Positions 16,561-26,071 of a stretch of 64,000 nucleotides of DNA are shown here, piece by piece. Numbering within the stretch: the first letter of the stretch is position 1; every line of letters starts with the position of its first letter. Where the stretch lies: NCBI RefSeq assembly GCF_001999245.1, contig NZ_CP019630.1:5795001-5859000 (forward strand), in the 5' to 3' direction. Below the pieces are notes generated by a model, which was given only the letters and a program-made list of their open reading frames with translations, did no database searches and was not told the DNA's origin. A program made the translations under genes and the position numbers. This DNA is from Roseibium algicola (GTDB lineage Bacteria > Pseudomonadota > Alphaproteobacteria > Rhizobiales > Stappiaceae).

Positions 16561-17389
16561 GATCCGGCTCCTTCATGACGGCACGGATATAGACCGGGGA
16601 AAAAGGTTCGCCCTGCCGGATTTCGACCTGACCTTCGCGCACCATCTCGAGACTGGCGCTGAAGGTGCTTGCGACAATCGTCGCCCAATCCTTGTTGTCG
16701 AAGAGATAATCGCGCAGATAGGCATTCATTGGGGCCCATTCACCGACACGGCCAACCAGTTTGGTGAGCAGTTCGCGCGCTTCCTGCAGCGACCATACCG
16801 TCCTGCGCAACACACGGACGGAGGTTACGGATTGCCTTTGGCGCTGCGTGGCATACGCAGACAGCAGATCGTAGATGGAAGCGTCCCAGATACTCTTGTG
16901 TTGCACCGACATGGTTTCAGGTTCACCACGATGGAACACGTCCCGCCCCTGTCTGTTCCGGGTCAGGAGTTTTTCGGAAACCTCCCGCATAGCCTCCAGA
17001 CGCCGCAAACGGAAAGCGAGAGCCGCGGCAAGTTCCTCACCTGTCGGTTCGTCCTCATTCTTCTGCTCAGGCAGCAACAGTTTGGACTTCAGGAAGGCAA
17101 GCCATGCAGCCATGACCAGATAATCCGCGGCCAGCTCCAGCCTCATCCTGCGGGCTTCGGCCACGAATTCCAAATATTGTTCGACGAGTTCGAGAATGGA
17201 AATACGCGCAAGATCTACCTTTTGCGTTCGCGCCAGGCCTAACAGGAGATCGAGCGGGCCTTCGAAACCTTCCACATCGACAACAAGTTGCGGATCGGAA
17301 CTCGCACGCTCCTCGGGAGTGCTGACAGAACTGAGAAGATCATAGGAACCATCCTGCTGTCTCTTCGAGCTGTTTTCCATTTCCGCCAT
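16550..17389 (-). CDS. scpA: Segregation and condensation protein A
   Basis: 279 aa, the kleisin of the SMC-ScpAB complex. Recognised by FEGPLDLLLGLARTQKVDLARISILELVEQYL at the N-terminal SMC-binding domain, AADYLVMAAWLAFLKSKLLLP, and the C-terminal winged-helix part (VASTFSASLEMVREGQVEIRQGEPFSPVYI). ATG 17389 is chosen because GGAGCGGCA lies directly before it; the longer frame would start at a TTG overlapping the nagZ stop. Confidence 0.95.
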   Translation of the reverse strand: MAEMENSSKRQQDGSYDLLSSVSTPEERASSDPQLVVDVEGFEGPLDLLLGLARTQKVDLARISILELVEQYLEFVAEARRMRLELAADYLVMAAWLAFLKSKLLLPEQKNEDEPTGEELAAALAFRLRRLEAMREVSEKLLTRNRQGRDVFHRGEPETMSVQHKSIWDASIYDLLSAYATQRQRQSVTSVRVLRRTVWSLQEARELLTKLVGRVGEWAPMNAYLRDYLFDNKDWATIVASTFSASLEMVREGQVEIRQGEPFSPVYIRAVMKEPDHGV

Positions 17390-17400
17390 TGCCGCTCCGG

Positions 17401-18420
17401 TCAAACGCCCTGCCAGCCGGTCAAGGAGTGAAACTCATCAAAGGCCGCAAGCCTGTCAAATTCCGGATCGGGAACCTGGAAACCGCTCAAGGCCGTCTCG
17501 CAACGCCGCCGGGCTTCACCCGAAAGCTCGGGCACCACCTTCGCGACTGCAATCATTTCATCCATATCACCATTGCAGTGCAAAACGATGTCGCATCCCG
17601 CCTCGATGATCTTGCCGGACCGATCCTCAAAGCTGCCTCCGAGCGCCTTCATGGAAATGTCGTCGCTCATCAGACAGCCGTCGAAGCCGATTTCACCCCT
17701 GATGATTTCCTGAATGACTTTCGCGCTCTGCGTTCCAGCCGTATTCGGATCGATCCTTTCGTACACAATATGGGCTGTCATCCCCAATGACACGTGAGAA
17801 AGGGCCTTGAAGGGCCGGAAATCCACGCTTTCCAAAGAAGAAATGGCCGCATTGACACGCGGCAGCTCCAAATGACTGTCGACACGTGCGCGTCCGTGGC
17901 CCGGAATATGTTTGATCACGGGCAACACGCCACCCGCCAAAGCACCTTCCGCCATCGCCTTGCCGAGTATTGCAACGACTTCCGGATCCTGTGAAATCGC
18001 CCTGTCTCCGATAGCATCGACAGTTTCGGGGAACCTGACATCCAGACAAGGCAGGCAATCGACCGTTATACCGACCTGGTAGAGATCATCTGCAATCAGC
18101 CGCCCGGCAAGCCAGGCAACTCTTTGTCCTGCTGCAGCGTCCCGGTCGTACAGATCACCGTATGCCTTCGGTGCCGGATACTTTGGCCAATGAGGTGGCT
18201 TCAACCGTTGCACCCGGCCACCTTCCTGATCCACCAGAACGGGTGCATCGCTCCGGCCTACAGCTTCCCGAAAAGCCGACGTGAGTATCCTGACCTGTTC
18301 CGGCGTTTCGATGTTGCGCGCGAACAGGATCAGTCCCCAAGGGTCTTCCTGTTGGAAAAAGTCGATTTCGGAACTTGTCAGGGTCGGTCCGGCACACCCG
18401 GATACAAAGGCTTTGGTCAT
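17401..18420 (-). CDS. nagZ: Beta-N-acetylhexosaminidase NagZ (glycoside hydrolase family 3)
   Basis: 339 aa, cytoplasmic enzyme removing GlcNAc from anhydro-muropeptides during cell-wall recycling. It has VLVDQEGGRVQRLKP (about residues 81-95), the catalytic-loop motif VIKHIPGHGRARVDSHLELP with the His of NagZ enzymes, and the nucleophile context CLMSDDISMKALGG. Promoter-proximal gene of the nagZ-scpA-scpB-ABC set, with tatABC following after a 126-base gap. NagZ products influence AmpC induction in other bacteria; no ampR/ampC is in view. Confidence 0.95.
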   Translation of the reverse strand: MTKAFVSGCAGPTLTSSEIDFFQQEDPWGLILFARNIETPEQVRILTSAFREAVGRSDAPVLVDQEGGRVQRLKPPHWPKYPAPKAYGDLYDRDAAAGQRVAWLAGRLIADDLYQVGITVDCLPCLDVRFPETVDAIGDRAISQDPEVVAILGKAMAEGALAGGVLPVIKHIPGHGRARVDSHLELPRVNAAISSLESVDFRPFKALSHVSLGMTAHIVYERIDPNTAGTQSAKVIQEIIRGEIGFDGCLMSDDISMKALGGSFEDRSGKIIEAGCDIVLHCNGDMDEMIAVAKVVPELSGEARRRCETALSGFQVPDPEFDRLAAFDEFHSLTGWQGV

Positions 18421-18537
18421 TGATCCGGCTTAGCCGCAGCGCCGGGAGCCGTCAAGAAATGCAAGTGCTGCCTCTTGCACCCTTGTCACTATCTTGCAAT
18501 CTAGACGACCTTCGTCCCAGATCTGATTGGAGCCCCC

Positions 18538-19551
18538 ATGCGCGCGCGTCTCGACATTCCTGCCGGCACCCTGCACCGTTTTTCCCATAGATCTGAAATC
18601 CTTGGACGAAACCGGCTGGGAGACACGGCAACGCGCGAGATCCACGTCTATACCCCGCATGGTCATGACGGCAGCGGCTTGCCGCTTTTGGTGGATATCG
18701 TCGGATTTACCGCCGGCGGCCCGGCTCACACAAACTGGAAGAATTTCGGAGAGAACGTACCGGAGCGGCTCGACAGGCTCATCCATGACGGTGCCATGCC
18801 ACCTGTTGCAGTCGCCTTTCCCGACTGTTTCACGCGTCTTGGCGGGAACCAATACATAGACAGCGACGCAATGGGGCCCTGGGCAACCTGGCTGACAACC
18901 GAAATGCTGGAAGATGTTGAAAATCGCTTCAAGTGCGGCGGCTCCGGCAAGCGCGGTATCTTCGGAAAATCCTCAGGCGGCTACGGCGCCATCATTCACG
19001 CGATGAAACACTCAGACGTCTGGTCTGCCGCCGCCTGCCATTCCGGTGACATGGCGTTTGAACTTTGTTACCTGCCCGAAATGCCAAGCGCATTGAGGGC
19101 AATTGCAAAAGCGGGTTCAATCGAAGCCTTCGTCCGGGATTTTGAAAAGGGTCCGAAATATCCGGGCAACTCACTTCATGACCTGATGACCTTTGCCATG
19201 GCTGCAACCTACGATCCGGATCCCGATCCGGAGGTCTTTTGCGGCATCCGGCTGCCTGTCGATCTGGAAACATGCGAACTCATTGAAGAACGCTGGAATG
19301 CCTGGCTGAAGTGGGACCCTGTGCACATCGTAGGTGATCACATTGATGCGCTGAAATCCTTGAAGGGACTTTGGATCGAATGCGGTGAAGTCGATCAATA
19401 CAACCTGGTCTATGGTGCGCGCCGCCTGCACAGGAAACTGAGCGAAGCCAGTGTTGACCACGTCTATCAGGAATTCAGCGATAATCATTCCTCAGTGGAC
19501 TACCGGCTGGATGAGAGCCTGCCGTTTCTGGCAGAAAAGCTCAGTCATTGA
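18538..19551 (+). CDS. Esterase-family alpha/beta hydrolase (PF00756 type)
   Basis: 337 aa without a signal peptide. The nucleophile elbow is GKSSGG (about residues 142-147: GIFGKSSGGYGAIIHAM); the catalytic His is probably in EFSDNHSSVDYRL near the C-terminus. The layout matches the putative esterase family (Fes/IroE, S-formylglutathione hydrolase, antigen 85-like), cytoplasmic version. Substrate unknown. GGAG lies eight bases before ATG 18538. Divergent from nagZ and convergent with the DMT exporter; not part of the conserved neighbourhood. Confidence 0.85.
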   Translation: MRARLDIPAGTLHRFSHRSEILGRNRLGDTATREIHVYTPHGHDGSGLPLLVDIVGFTAGGPAHTNWKNFGENVPERLDRLIHDGAMPPVAVAFPDCFTRLGGNQYIDSDAMGPWATWLTTEMLEDVENRFKCGGSGKRGIFGKSSGGYGAIIHAMKHSDVWSAAACHSGDMAFELCYLPEMPSALRAIAKAGSIEAFVRDFEKGPKYPGNSLHDLMTFAMAATYDPDPDPEVFCGIRLPVDLETCELIEERWNAWLKWDPVHIVGDHIDALKSLKGLWIECGEVDQYNLVYGARRLHRKLSEASVDHVYQEFSDNHSSVDYRLDESLPFLAEKLSH

Positions 19552-19558
19552 CCTTTGG

Positions 19559-19584
19559 CGCCAGGCATCTCAGGAAGCCTGGCG
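19559..19584. terminator. Hairpin between esterase and DMT exporter genes
   Basis: Perfect 8-bp stem CGCCAGGC (19559-19566) with GCCTGGCG (19577-19584), loop of ten bases. It overlaps the last codons of the minus-strand exporter gene and lies eight bases after the esterase stop, so it can serve both convergent genes. Confidence 0.5.
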
Positions 19585-20493
19585 GAACTTTCTGAAAGGG
19601 TTCGGCAGGGTCAGAATAGCACCTCCCGCCACAATCAGAACGGCCCCAAAGACAGCAACGCGAGTGGGAATTTCTCCCCAGACTGCAAAACCGAAAACAG
19701 CCGACATCACCACTGTGCCGTAATACACGGGGGCAAGTGTTGCCGCCCCTGCTCTTCTGTAGGCGGAAATATTCATGGTCTGGCCGACAATTGCCAGTGG
19801 ACCCATCCAAGCAAAAATCAGCAGATCGCTCCAGGAAACTCCCTCTTTGACGATCAGCCAAAGGACCGGCCCACTCAACAGCACCGCGGCAAAGACATTG
19901 ACATATGCCAGGATGGTGACGGTGTCCTCGCGCTGGGCAATATAGCGCATGATCAGGGCTTCACAGGCCATGAACACGGCGCCCATGAGCGCTGACATGA
20001 CGCCAGCCAACGCAAGCTCGTCATAACCCGCAGCACTTTCCGCAGACCGGACCACGAGATACGCACCTGCAGCGCACAACACACCTGCGACCCAATGACG
20101 ACCGGTGATCACCTCCTTGAGAATAAGACCAGCCAACACGATGGCGATGATACCTTTTGTGAGGCCTATTGCGGTTGCGTCCGCCAAGGGCAGAACGCTG
20201 GCGGCGTAGATGGAGCAGGCAAGTCCACCAACACCACAAAACGCTCGCATGAGGTGCAGTTTCCAGAGCGGGCTGACACGTGTGAACACCGGAACACGCT
20301 TGACGGCCGCAACACTCACGATCGTTGCAGCTCCCCCAATGAACCGAAGCCAAACCAGCACAGCAACCGGCAACAAACCTCCAGACAGTTTGCCTGCGGC
20401 AAATATCGGTGTGAAAGCAGCCATGCCGGCAAGTGCAAGCAACAGGGCGAGCAACGTGTTATCCGGGCGGTGATAGACGGAGTTCTGTGACAT
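19570..20493 (-). CDS. DMT-superfamily transporter, EamA domains
   Basis: 307 aa with ten predicted membrane helices arranged as two EamA repeats (about residues 12-145 and 160-295). Characteristic segments are LADATAIGLTKGIIAIVLAGLILKEVITGRHWVAGVLC (end of repeat 1) and ATLAPVYYGTVVMSAVFGFAVWGEIP (repeat 2). Inner-membrane exporter or permease of small metabolites; substrate unknown. Divergent from a LysR-type regulator with a shared 132-base promoter region, a classical regulator-exporter arrangement. Confidence 0.9.
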   Translation of the reverse strand: MSQNSVYHRPDNTLLALLLALAGMAAFTPIFAAGKLSGGLLPVAVLVWLRFIGGAATIVSVAAVKRVPVFTRVSPLWKLHLMRAFCGVGGLACSIYAASVLPLADATAIGLTKGIIAIVLAGLILKEVITGRHWVAGVLCAAGAYLVVRSAESAAGYDELALAGVMSALMGAVFMACEALIMRYIAQREDTVTILAYVNVFAAVLLSGPVLWLIVKEGVSWSDLLIFAWMGPLAIVGQTMNISAYRRAGAATLAPVYYGTVVMSAVFGFAVWGEIPTRVAVFGAVLIVAGGAILTLPNPFRKFRQAS

Positions 20494-20572
20494 CCAACGG
20501 TTCCAGGTAATTTCAAGAGAGTCTTATCACTGCTCTGGCAGCCAAATCAGTCGTGAAAACCCCATAACGGGT

Positions 20573-20586
20573 ATGCGTATACGCAT
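20573..20586. promoter_or_regulatory. 14-bp perfect palindrome, candidate operator
   Basis: ATGCGTATACGCAT lies between the divergent DMT exporter and LysR genes, 40 bases before the LysR start codon. LysR regulators usually bind dyads in exactly such divergent promoters; this palindrome is tighter than the usual T-N11-A core, so another repressor type is possible. Confidence 0.55.
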
Positions 20587-20625
20587 CACGTTGCTCCTCG
20601 CCTTGTATATTGGTATAACCTGCCC

Positions 20626-21543
20626 ATGAACTGGGATGATCTGAAACTGGTTGATGCGGCTGCCCGCATGCGCTCTCTCTCCGGGGCGGCAAAGGCACTG
20701 GACATCAGCCAACCGCAACTGAGCCGCCGCCTGAAGAGCTTTGAAGACCGGATAGGCGCAAGACTGTTCGACCGCACGCCGACAGGACTGAAACCGACGG
20801 ATGCCGGGCTGCGGCTGATCCCACTTGCAGATGACATGCGCAAGAAGGCGGAGGCGGCCGCACGGATCCTGCCCGATCTGTCCGGATCGGCACTGAAGGT
20901 TGTTCGTGTCGCCGTGGACGAAGTTCGTGCGCGGGTTCTGACTGACCGGTTTGAATTGCTGACGGGCCTGCTCGACGGTGTTGAGCTTGAACTGATATCA
21001 AGCCACCAGCATGTCAATCACCAGTCACGCAGTATTGAGCTGCAGATCCGCAATTGCCTTCCGGAAACCGACACGTTGATTGCACGGAAAATCGGTGAAT
21101 TGGCCTACGCGGTTTACGGTTCGGCCGATTACGTCGCAAAACACCCTGCTGCCAGAACACCGGACCGTTACAAACTCTGTACATGGCTTGGCTTTGCTCC
21201 AGACGACCTCTGGTATCCCTCGCAGATGCGCTGGCTGGAAACCCGGCTGGCTCAGATGCCGAAACTGCGTTCCAATACCATGACGACTCTCATGAACATG
21301 ACCGCATCGGGAGCCGGATTGTGTCTCTTGCCGGTTTTCATGGGCGACAGTAACCGTGAGCTCGTCAGATTGACTGAGCCGCTTGCGGAACTCACGAACG
21401 TCGAACACATCATCGTTCACCGGGACTTGCGCCGGGAACCCGCCGTGCGTCAGGCCATGGATGCCATCGCCGAGGTCTTCCGTCACATGGGACCGCAGTT
21501 GCGCGGCAGCTCGTTGAACGAGCCCGTCGCAGCAGCAGAATAA
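20626..21543 (+). CDS. LysR-family transcriptional regulator
   Basis: 305 aa. The N-terminal winged helix-turn-helix reads LKLVDAAARMRSLSGAAKALDISQPQLSRRLKSFEDRIGARLFDRTPTGLKPTDAG in pieces (residues 5-60), with the expected SQPQLSRRLKSFE recognition helix. The effector domain spans about 90-290. The sensed ligand is unknown. It probably controls the divergent DMT exporter and itself. Second-domain features (GSADYVAKHP, SGAGLCLLPVFMG) fit the subgroup that regulates metabolite export or degradation. Confidence 0.93.
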   Translation: MNWDDLKLVDAAARMRSLSGAAKALDISQPQLSRRLKSFEDRIGARLFDRTPTGLKPTDAGLRLIPLADDMRKKAEAAARILPDLSGSALKVVRVAVDEVRARVLTDRFELLTGLLDGVELELISSHQHVNHQSRSIELQIRNCLPETDTLIARKIGELAYAVYGSADYVAKHPAARTPDRYKLCTWLGFAPDDLWYPSQMRWLETRLAQMPKLRSNTMTTLMNMTASGAGLCLLPVFMGDSNRELVRLTEPLAELTNVEHIIVHRDLRREPAVRQAMDAIAEVFRHMGPQLRGSSLNEPVAAAE

Positions 21544-21544
21544 A

Positions 21545-21566
21545 ACGGCCGGGAATACCCGACCGT
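21545..21566. terminator. Hairpin between lysR and SPOR genes
   Basis: ACGGCCGGG (21545-21553) and CCCGACCGT (21558-21566) pair with one mismatch around AATA, between convergent genes. No strong T-run, so termination is likely but not certain. Confidence 0.45.
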
Positions 21567-21599
21567 CTCACTTACGCTTTTCGATTGTGTAGTCCGTCG

Positions 21600-24134
21600 T
21601 CAGGGCTGTCTGCGAACGAAGCAGTCGCCACCGGCTGCCTGGAGGCTTTCGCACAAGCTTATTGCTTCATCGCGCGACCCGGTCGGGATCCGCGCCCTGT
21701 AGAACACACCCCTGTCTTCAACAGTCGCTGCAACGATCACTGCGTTCCGGTTACCCAATACGGCCGGGAACCGCCGTTGCAGTCCCGAGTATGCGTCGCT
21801 AGCAGCAGCTTCAGAACGTTGAGACGTTACCTGAACAATATAGGTTCCAGACGGGATGCTGCCGCCGGAGGTGCTGGCAACTGGCGCCGGTGCTGCGGGC
21901 GCAGTTGTTGCCGGGGCAGCAGGCTGTTGCGTCAGGTTAAGCGGACTATCGCTCTGCTGGGCCTGCGCCGGCGTCGTGACGACGGCTGGAGCACTGGCAA
22001 CCTGAACAGGAGCATCCGGCTTCTTGCGAGGCACAACAGACGGCACCGGTGCAGCAGGTTCACTTGCAGCTGGCTCCGGTGCTACGTCAGCACCGGTTAC
22101 GATTGCGGGTGTATCGGGTTGAGCCGGTTCCGGTGCAGTGGCTGACGGATCTGCAGGCGCGACATCCGCACCGGTCACGACGGGCGACGTGGAAACAACC
22201 CGCGAACCGTTTTCGCCGGCAGCCGCATCAGGCTCCGCAGGTACCGCCGGCTGAGGCTGTGCCGGTGTCGCTACGGCAGGTTCTTCACCTTCAGGAATGA
22301 TGGTTCCGTCCGGTCGCACGACCACAGTTCTTACCCGTTTCGGAGTTCCGGGAACGAGATCGGCGTCGCCATTGGTGCCTGCAGGTGCCGGCGGCAGCTC
22401 TGCGGGTTGCGGAGATTCTGTCGGGATAAGCCTGTCTGGTCCGGCTACACCAGTGCCGTCGACCCGATCATAAATAAGCTTTCCGGCCTGATCGTTTGCC
22501 GAAGCCTGGCTCTGCTCCGGATATACCTTGAGCGGCTCCTGCAGACCGCTGATGACCGGTGGCGGACCACTGGGTACAGGAACGGCGTCGCTATCGAACA
22601 GAAAGAAGCTTGCGCCGCCCAGGACAGCAACGCCAAGCACTCCAGCTGCAACGAACAAGCCTTTCCGGGATTTTTCGCCCGCATGCGGTATTGCGTTGCG
22701 TTCGGCTGCCGAGTGAGGCGGCAGGACGCCAGCACCGGTAAGGCTTGGATCGCTCTCCTGCATTGCCCGTGCAACCGCATCAAGGTCATAGCCTTCCGGC
22801 GGTGGCGGCGTTTCGTCGTCTTCCGATTGAGGAACCGCTGCAGCTGCAGCCGGCCAAGCCATATCGTCCAGATCCGGCTCTGTTGACGGAGTGTCCTGCG
22901 ACGATGGGTCGATCGAGCCACCAACAGGCTTTCGAGACGTAGGAGCCGGGAAGTCAAGATCGGCAAAAAGGGCGTCAATGCCGGCAGGATCTCCTGCCTG
23001 TTCCGGCGCGGCTTCCACCTTTTGCGCAGCCGGTTCGGACTGAACCGGGTTCAGCGCAGCAAAGAAGTCATTCTCATCAATCTGCGGACGTTGCCCGGTT
23101 ACCGGCTGCTGGTAGCTGGAGGTTTCGAATACCTCCTCATCTCCAGCAACTGCCTCAACCGGTTCATCGTGTTGCACGCCGCCAATCCGGTAGTCGTCCG
23201 AGGGACGCGGCGCATCAATTGGCGTCGAGGTGCCGGATGTTGTCGTCCCAATGGAACGAGAAACGGACGGTGTGCTCGGCACCTGGGTTGCGCGGGTCAA
23301 GCTGTCAGAAACGGCAAAATCCGTTTTGTCGCGGGAATATGAAGATGCCGTTGGCATCACAGGAATTGAGGGAGTTTGAGGAGCAGCCTCTTCCACCTCG
23401 TCTGCATATCCCATATCGGGCGCGCTTGCCGGATGTGTCTCGTCAACGGACTGACGCAAGGCGCCGATCAACTCGTCTTCCAGTTCTGCCGTAAGATTCT
23501 GTTCGAGATCCATGGCAACGGAAGGTGCGAGATAGGACTTGTCGTTTGCGCCCTCCGGCTCAGCCTGCACTGCGGCAGCCTGCGGCGTGCGAAACTGCAC
23601 GACATGATCCACCGGAGCATGTGACACGCCAACCGGCGGAGCGACTGGTTGTACAGGTTCTGCGGCCTGCTCCGGCTCGCTCGGCCAAAGCGAAGAAACG
23701 TGTGAAGAAGGTGTCACAGGGGCTGTTTGAACCGGCTCTTCCAGCTGGGAAGACTGCTCGAAGCTGGACGGCGGTGTCGCCGCGTAGAAATCATTCCTGG
23801 AGGCGCTGTATGTTCCTTCAGGTTCTTCGGCAAAGTCCGCGCCAGCAGTGGCCTCAGGCGTATTCGACACCGGACGTAGATTTGAAAACGAAGGTTCGAT
23901 GCGCGACGGCGCCGGGGTGGATTGTGCAGGCGCATCGCCTGCCACATCGTCCAACCCCGCAAAATAATCTGTACTACCAACGCGGCCGCTGCTCACATTT
24001 GCCCCCGATTGCTTGTTCTTGTGGACAATCCGGGCCAATTCAACCAGCGGATCCTCCGCGGCCGGCCGTTCGCCGCCCGCCTCGTTTTGCGAGGCGCGCA
24101 AATCTGATCGCTTTGTTTCGTAGTCTTGTGACAT
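21600..24134 (-). CDS. SPOR-domain membrane protein, large Pro/Glu-rich
   Basis: 844 aa. A 490-residue cytoplasmic region, low in complexity and rich in Pro, Glu, Ala and Ser, is followed by one membrane helix (about 490-510: GLFVAAGVLGVAVLGGASFFLF). A Pro/Ala-rich periplasmic linker comes next, then a C-terminal SPOR domain (about 765-842: GTYIVQVTSQRSEAAASDAYSGLQ to GGDCFVRRQ). SPOR domains bind denuded glycan strands at division septa. Its place between argS and nagZ is conserved in alphaproteobacteria. The linker holds near-repeats of VVTGADVAP (two copies) and TSPVVTGAD. The large N-terminus probably is intrinsically disordered. Confidence 0.93.
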   Translation of the reverse strand: MSQDYETKRSDLRASQNEAGGERPAAEDPLVELARIVHKNKQSGANVSSGRVGSTDYFAGLDDVAGDAPAQSTPAPSRIEPSFSNLRPVSNTPEATAGADFAEEPEGTYSASRNDFYAATPPSSFEQSSQLEEPVQTAPVTPSSHVSSLWPSEPEQAAEPVQPVAPPVGVSHAPVDHVVQFRTPQAAAVQAEPEGANDKSYLAPSVAMDLEQNLTAELEDELIGALRQSVDETHPASAPDMGYADEVEEAAPQTPSIPVMPTASSYSRDKTDFAVSDSLTRATQVPSTPSVSRSIGTTTSGTSTPIDAPRPSDDYRIGGVQHDEPVEAVAGDEEVFETSSYQQPVTGQRPQIDENDFFAALNPVQSEPAAQKVEAAPEQAGDPAGIDALFADLDFPAPTSRKPVGGSIDPSSQDTPSTEPDLDDMAWPAAAAAVPQSEDDETPPPPEGYDLDAVARAMQESDPSLTGAGVLPPHSAAERNAIPHAGEKSRKGLFVAAGVLGVAVLGGASFFLFDSDAVPVPSGPPPVISGLQEPLKVYPEQSQASANDQAGKLIYDRVDGTGVAGPDRLIPTESPQPAELPPAPAGTNGDADLVPGTPKRVRTVVVRPDGTIIPEGEEPAVATPAQPQPAVPAEPDAAAGENGSRVVSTSPVVTGADVAPADPSATAPEPAQPDTPAIVTGADVAPEPAASEPAAPVPSVVPRKKPDAPVQVASAPAVVTTPAQAQQSDSPLNLTQQPAAPATTAPAAPAPVASTSGGSIPSGTYIVQVTSQRSEAAASDAYSGLQRRFPAVLGNRNAVIVAATVEDRGVFYRARIPTGSRDEAISLCESLQAAGGDCFVRRQP

Positions 24135-24204
24135 GAGCTTTACGAAAACCGGTCCACTTCAAGTCGCTGGCGAGCCATTTAGTCGTTCCCAGCGGCCATT
24201 AAAA

Positions 24205-25974
24205 CTAGCGCATTTCTTCAGGAGCATTCACGCCGAGAATCGTTAGACCTGAAGCGAGCACCAAAGATACTGCACGAACCAAAGCAAGACGCGCTAGGGT
24301 TAATTTCAAGTTACCGGCCTGAATAAAACGTAAATGAGGCAATTCGTAGCCTTTATTCCAGTGGCCATGCAAAGAACTAGCGAGTTCATGTAGATAAAAC
24401 GCAATTCTGTGCGGCTCATGTGTTTCTGCAGCTGCTTCGACCACTTTCGGCCATTCCGCCATCTTGGCGATAAGCTCCTGCTCGCCGATATCATCCAGCA
24501 AGGTGAAATCGGCCCCGGCAAGATCATCAACCGCATACCCGGCTTCCTTGAGCTCATCGGCCGCCTGCCGCAACACCGAACAGCAACGCGCATGGCCGTA
24601 TTGAACATAGAAGACCGGATTGTCTTTCGATTGTTCCGTAACCTTTTTGAAGTCGAAGTCCAGCGGTGCATCATTCTTGCGGAACAGCATCATGAAGCGA
24701 ACCGGGTCCGGCCCGACTTCATCCACGACATCGCGCAGTGTGATGAAATCGCCGGAGCGTTTGGACATCTTGACCGGTTCGCCGTCACGCATCAGCTTCA
24801 CAAGCTGGCAGAACCGGACGATAACTTCCGTCTTGCCGTCGGAAATCGCCTTCCCGACTGCCTGAAGGCGTTTGGCGTAACCGCCGTGATCGGCACCAAG
24901 CACGTAGATCGTTTCGGAAAAACCCCGTTCGAACTTGTCCTGGAAATAGGCGACGTCGGCAGCGAAATACGTGTAGGAACCATCGGACTTCTTGAGCGCC
25001 CGGTCGGTATCGTCACCAAAGTCGCTTGCGCGAAACAGAGTTTGCTCGCGGTCTTCCCAGTCATCAGGAACCTGACCCTTGGGTGGCGGAAGCGTGCCTT
25101 CGTAAATCAGCCCCTTGTGCCGGAGAGTTTCGAGCATGTGATCGATCTTCGAACCGTTGCCCGAACCGCGATCATGCAAGGTTCTTTCGGAATAGAACAC
25201 CTCGTGTTCCACACCGAGCGCTGCCAGGTCCTGCCGGATCAACTCGAGCATGGCGGCAATCGCGCGTTCCTTTACCAGCGGCAGCCAGTCGCTTTCTTCC
25301 TTGCTTACCAGCGACGGACCGAACTCCGCTTTGAGTTTTTCACCGACGGGCTTCAGGTAGTCTCCCGGATAAAGGCCAGCCGGAATGTCGCCGATGTCCT
25401 CGCCAAGTGCCTCGCGGTAACGCAGGAAGGCGCTACGAGCCAGTGTATCGATCTGCGAGCCAGCATCGTTGATGTAATATTCCTTGACCACGTCATTGCC
25501 GGCGAATGCCAGAATGTTCGCAAGAGCATCACCCACGACCGCTCCACGAATATGGCCGACGTGCATCGGACCTGTCGGGTTGGCGGAGACGTATTCGACG
25601 TTGACCTTCGGAGCAGGAGAACGTTCTTGAGCTCCGAAGCGGATACCCTGATCCAATACGCTGGCCAGAACCTTGTGCCAGACCCCCTGGGCGACACGCA
25701 GGTTGATGAAACCAGGGCCGGCGATCGTTGTCTCGGTAATTTCAGGGTCAGTGTTGAGCTTGGCAACAAGCTGCTCGGCAAGATCGCGCGGCTTCATGCC
25801 GAGTGGTTTTGCAAGCACCATTGCAGCATTGGTGGCAAGATCGCCATGTGCCGGATCACGCGGGGCTTCCACGACGACTCGCGAAAGATCCGGGGCATCT
25901 CCATTTGAATCTTTTAGATCAAGGCCTTGGAGAGCGTCTTTGACGCGCAGCGTGAAGTCCGCGAAGATATTCAT
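24205..25974 (-). CDS. argS: Arginine--tRNA ligase
   Basis: 589 aa, class I synthetase. The HIGH motif is [15 protein letters not shown] (about residues 130-145) and the KMSKS-like motif is [10 protein letters not shown] (about 400). N-terminal Add-1 tRNA-binding domain and C-terminal anticodon-binding domain ending in [12 protein letters not shown]. Length is normal. The upstream spacer holds a terminator for dgt, so argS probably has its own promoter or reads through. Confidence 0.97.
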   Translation of the reverse strand: MNIFADFTLRVKDALQGLDLKDSNGDAPDLSRVVVEAPRDPAHGDLATNAAMVLAKPLGMKPRDLAEQLVAKLNTDPEITETTIAGPGFINLRVAQGVWHKVLASVLDQGIRFGAQERSPAPKVNVEYVSANPTGPMHVGHIRGAVVGDALANILAFAGNDVVKEYYINDAGSQIDTLARSAFLRYREALGEDIGDIPAGLYPGDYLKPVGEKLKAEFGPSLVSKEESDWLPLVKERAIAAMLELIRQDLAALGVEHEVFYSERTLHDRGSGNGSKIDHMLETLRHKGLIYEGTLPPPKGQVPDDWEDREQTLFRASDFGDDTDRALKKSDGSYTYFAADVAYFQDKFERGFSETIYVLGADHGGYAKRLQAVGKAISDGKTEVIVRFCQLVKLMRDGEPVKMSKRSGDFITLRDVVDEVGPDPVRFMMLFRKNDAPLDFDFKKVTEQSKDNPVFYVQYGHARCCSVLRQAADELKEAGYAVDDLAGADFTLLDDIGEQELIAKMAEWPKVVEAAAETHEPHRIAFYLHELASSLHGHWNKGYELPHLRFIQAGNLKLTLARLALVRAVSLVLASGLTILGVNAPEEMR

Positions 25975-26008
25975 AGAACACCGGTCTGGTTTTGGTTTTC
26001 AAACACAA

Positions 26009-26053
26009 AGCCCCCGCGCGCTGCGAAGGAAAAGCCTTCGGCGCCACGGGGCT
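26009..26053 (-). terminator. Long GC-rich hairpin downstream of dgt
   Basis: The ends AGCCCC (26009-26014) and GGGGCT (26048-26053) pair, as do GAAGG and CCTTC inside, around AAAAG. On the minus strand it is followed by TTTGTGTTTG, so it fits a terminator for dgt just before argS. Confidence 0.55.
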
Positions 26054-26071
26054 GTAAAGTCGCCTCTGCGC

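Noticed and set aside
24409..25908. A 499-codon plus-strand frame
   Set aside because: Antisense shadow of argS, which has intact HIGH and KMSKS-like motifs.
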